The notes beneath the pieces are model-generated. The model made no database searches and had not been told where the DNA came from. It saw only the letters and a list, made by a program, of their open reading frames with translations. From Streptomyces sp. JHA26 (GTDB lineage: Bacteria; Actinomycetota; Actinomycetes; Streptomycetales; Streptomycetaceae): 53,397 nt of DNA. A program made the position numbers and the translations under genes. Below are positions 51,279-53,397 of this stretch, in pieces (position 1 is the stretch's first letter; every line of letters starts with the position of its first letter). Where the stretch lies: positions 1-53,397 of the forward strand of contig NZ_BDJC01000049.1 in NCBI RefSeq assembly GCF_002005565.1. Reading direction: 5' to 3'.

Positions 51279-52673
51279 TCAGCCCCCGTAGGCGGCGGCC
51301 GCGTCCGCCTCCAGCTTCGCCGCGGCGCCCGCGACGTCCTTCGGGTTCTTCAGGAAGTCCTGCAGCGCCTTCCACTCGCCCTTGCCCGGGGTGCCGCCGA
51401 AGGCCTGCGGGGCCTGGTCCGACATGTCGAAGCGGAAGTCGTCGCCGGCCGCGATCAGCGCCTCGGCGATCTTCTTCTGCACCTCGTTCGGGTACACCGA
51501 CGCGTCGAGGCTCTTGTTCGGCGAGAGGAAACCGCCCAGCTTCGCCTGGATCGCCGCCGCGTCCGGGGAGGCCAGGAAGGTGGCCAGCGCCTGCGCGGCC
51601 TTCGAGTCCTTCAGGATCACGGCCGCGTCGCCACCGGAGACGACCGGCGCGGTGCCGCCGACGGACGGGAAGGGGAACACCTTGGCGTCCGTGCCCACCT
51701 TGGCGTCCGTCTCACCGATGTTGACCTGCGCGAAGTCGCCCTCGTAGACCATGCCCGCCTTGGGCTGGTCGCCGCCGGTGAAGGTCTGCGTCACCGAGGC
51801 CGGGAACTCCGTCTGCAGCGCGCCGGACGCGCCGCCCGCGACGTAGTCCTTCTTGCCCCAGATCTCGGCGAGGGTGGTCAGGGCCTTCTCCACGGACGGG
51901 TCCGTCCACTTGATCTCGTGCTTGGCCAGCTGGTCGTACTTCTCCGGGCCGGCCTGCGAGAGGTAGACGTTCTCGAACCAGTCGGTGAGGGTCCAGCCGT
52001 CCGCGCCGCCGACGGAGAACGGCGTGACGCCGGAGTCGTAGACCGTCTGCGCGGTGGTGAGCAGTTCGTCCCAGGTCTTGGGCTCGGCGGCGCCCGCGTT
52101 CTCGAAGACCTGCGCGTTGTACCAGATCAGGGACTTGTTGGCGGCCTTGTAGTAGACGCCGTACTGCTTGCCGCCGACCTTGCCGATGTCCTGCCAGCCC
52201 TGCGAGTAGTTCTTCGCCAGCTCCTTGGTGGCCTCCGCGCCCAGCGGCTTGGCCCAGCCCTTGTCGACCGCCTGCTTGATGGCGCCGGGCTGCGGGAGCA
52301 TCGCCACGTCCGGCGGGGCGCCGCCCGCGATCTTCGAGCCGAGGAAGTTGATGATCGGGTCCTGGGCCGGCACGAAGGTCACCTTGGCACCGGTGCGCTT
52401 CTCGAACTCGGCGAGGACCTTCTTGAAGTTCTCCTGCTCGGTACCGGTCCAGACGGCGGCGACCTCCAGGCTCTCGCCGTCCAGCTGGGGAAGGACCAGG
52501 GTGGCGGGCTTCGTCGTGCCGTCGCCCCGGCCGCCCTCGTCGCCGCCCCCGTTGTCGTCGTCGCCACCGCACGCGGTGAGCGAGAGCGCGAGGGCTCCCG
52601 CGGCCAGGGTGGCGGCCACCCTGGTGGTCCTCCTGGCGGTTCCGCGTGTCCGGATGGTGCTGCTCGTGCGCAT
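51279..52673 (-). CDS. Carbohydrate ABC transporter substrate-binding lipoprotein
   Basis: This 464-residue lipoprotein has a signal peptide ending in lipobox LTAC (Cys35), then an Asp/Gly-rich linker and a family 1 extracellular solute-binding fold. Supporting segments are ENFKKVLAEFEKRTGAKVTFVP, PPDVAMLPQPG, YYKAANKSLIWYN and PEKYDQLAKHEIKWTD. It would capture a sugar outside the cell for the two permeases. The substrate cannot be deduced. A longer in-frame extension upstream is not conserved; ATG at 52673 starts a normal signal peptide. First gene of a three-gene operon. Confidence 0.95.
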   Translation of the reverse strand: MRTSSTIRTRGTARRTTRVAATLAAGALALSLTACGGDDDNGGGDEGGRGDGTTKPATLVLPQLDGESLEVAAVWTGTEQENFKKVLAEFEKRTGAKVTFVPAQDPIINFLGSKIAGGAPPDVAMLPQPGAIKQAVDKGWAKPLGAEATKELAKNYSQGWQDIGKVGGKQYGVYYKAANKSLIWYNAQVFENAGAAEPKTWDELLTTAQTVYDSGVTPFSVGGADGWTLTDWFENVYLSQAGPEKYDQLAKHEIKWTDPSVEKALTTLAEIWGKKDYVAGGASGALQTEFPASVTQTFTGGDQPKAGMVYEGDFAQVNIGETDAKVGTDAKVFPFPSVGGTAPVVSGGDAAVILKDSKAAQALATFLASPDAAAIQAKLGGFLSPNKSLDASVYPNEVQKKIAEALIAAGDDFRFDMSDQAPQAFGGTPGKGEWKALQDFLKNPKDVAGAAAKLEADAAAAYGG

Positions 52674-52704
52674 CACTGCCCCGTTCTTCGTTCCTCGTCG
52701 AACG

Positions 52705-52740
52705 CCTGGCGCTGTCCCGTGCGCTCTGGTGTACGCCAGG
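52705..52740. promoter_or_regulatory. Inverted repeat upstream of the sugar-binding lipoprotein gene
   Basis: CCTGGCG (52705-52711) and CGCCAGG (52734-52740) are perfect 7-bp inverted copies 22 bases apart, 31-67 bases upstream of the start codon. They could be paired regulator half-sites or a leader hairpin. No classical LacI-type operator with a CG centre is visible. Confidence 0.3.
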
Positions 52741-52888
52741 GGGGTGAGGGCGGCAAGAGCGCACCCGTGCCCAACCCGAAGATCGTGACCGCGTCGTGAC
52801 TCACCGCCCCAACCTGCGGGCTCGTCCCGCGCCGCCGACGCCGGGCGGCCCGCGCCGCGCCGCCCGCTCCGGGCGCCGGCGTCGGGCG

Positions 52889-53397
52889 TCAGAGGAGCGA
52901 CGGCACCTCCGCGGCGGCGACTTCCCGCGCCGCCCGCTCCAACGCACTGGCCAGCAAGGCCAGATCCGTGGGCCCGTTCCCCAACTCCCGCACGGGCCGC
53001 CGGGCGGGCGGGTCGCCCATCCGGTGCCACTCCAACGCCACGACGGTGGGCCGCAGGGTCGCCGTACGAGGGATCCGCCCCGTCACCCGGCCCGCCTGGA
53101 ACGCCACGCTCCGTCCGTCCGCCCCGGCCAACCGGCCCCGTCCCGGCAGCGGTTCGTCCGGCCCCGCCGCCGGCGCGTCGAGCACGACGCGCAGCGCCGC
53201 CCGGCGGGCCGGCTCCGTCTGGGCCGTGCGGCCCCCCGGCCCGGCGGCCGCCACCAGGTGCACCCCGAGCCGGTCGCCCTCCCGCGCCACCGCCTCCAGC
53301 GCCCGCATCACCGACCCCGCCGCGGGCCGTCCCGGCGACCCGAGCGGAGGGGTGACGAGCGCGTCCAGGTCGTCCACGACGACCACCAGCCGGGGCA
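52889..53397 (-). CDS. FtsK/SpoIIIE-type ATPase domain protein, C-terminal part (cut by the window edge)
   Basis: At least 169 residues of open frame continue past the window end. Reading in from the edge, the sequence begins PRLVVVVDDLDALV, a Walker B motif of the FtsK/SpoIIIE (EccC-like) family. GDRLGVHLVAAA follows, the usual next strand where such proteins read R-x-x-G-I-H-L. The tail has variable Arg/Ala/Pro sequence. Whether this belongs to a type VII secretion-like EccC, an FHA-FtsK protein or a DNA pump cannot be decided from the fragment. Confidence 0.75.
   Translation of the reverse strand, partial: PRLVVVVDDLDALVTPPLGSPGRPAAGSVMRALEAVAREGDRLGVHLVAAAGPGGRTAQTEPARRAALRVVLDAPAAGPDEPLPGRGRLAGADGRSVAFQAGRVTGRIPRTATLRPTVVALEWHRMGDPPARRPVRELGNGPTDLALLASALERAAREVAAAEVPSLL

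Overview
The window is very GC-rich actinobacterial chromosome, almost certainly Streptomyces. The reasons are the strong G/C bias at wobble positions, frequent GTG starts, the mtrA-mtrB-lpqB cluster, a SecA without a C-terminal zinc finger, a ~1650-residue NAD-glutamate dehydrogenase, and an OhrR/OhrA pair. From memory the gene order resembles the S. coelicolor SCO2980s-SCO3010s region, but I could not compare sequences. I saw no tRNA, rRNA, CRISPR array, transposase or prophage gene.

Region 1 (1-22.7 kb) is mostly core genome. A minus-strand operon with 4-bp overlaps encodes DUF58, MoxR AAA ATPase, DUF4350 and DUF4129 proteins, with a glycerophosphodiesterase-type membrane protein upstream. 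Divergent from it are mtnA, then mtrA-mtrB-lpqB, a ComFC-like phosphoribosyltransferase, hpf with a long and apparently structured leader, and a NarL-type response regulator. Next come an AlkX/YcaQ-type DNA glycosylase and a GNAT acetyltransferase (minus), secA, a DUF6459 protein (minus), a DUF6912 protein and a HAD hydrolase.

Region 2 (22.7-27.7 kb) is the single giant NAD-glutamate dehydrogenase gene. It is preceded by about 500 bases without a convincing gene and followed by a strong terminator.

Region 3 (27.8-48.8 kb) looks like a cell-wall glycopolymer (teichoic-acid-like) locus. It has two paralogous polytopic membrane proteins at 27.8 and 38.9 kb, a third membrane protein, and a free-standing GT2 glycosyltransferase. 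It also has four large GT2-TagF fusion proteins, a two-gene ABC-2 polymer exporter (TagG/TagH-like) and galE. A TetR regulator, a DinB-like protein and the divergent ohrR/ohrA pair lie inside it. Each TagF fusion keeps key residues in one of its two domains and lacks them in the other, in a reciprocal pattern. This is the most interesting signal in the window. Two near-identical 30-bp repeats lie between the exporter and the divergent tetR gene and are probably operators.

Region 4 (48.9-52.7 kb) is a carbohydrate ABC importer operon (lipoprotein, permease, permease) without its own ATPase. The two permease genes are separated by a small palindrome insertion flanked by a 37-bp duplication of the upstream gene's 3' end. 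The window ends in the 3' part of an FtsK/SpoIIIE-type ATPase gene (minus), cut by the window edge.
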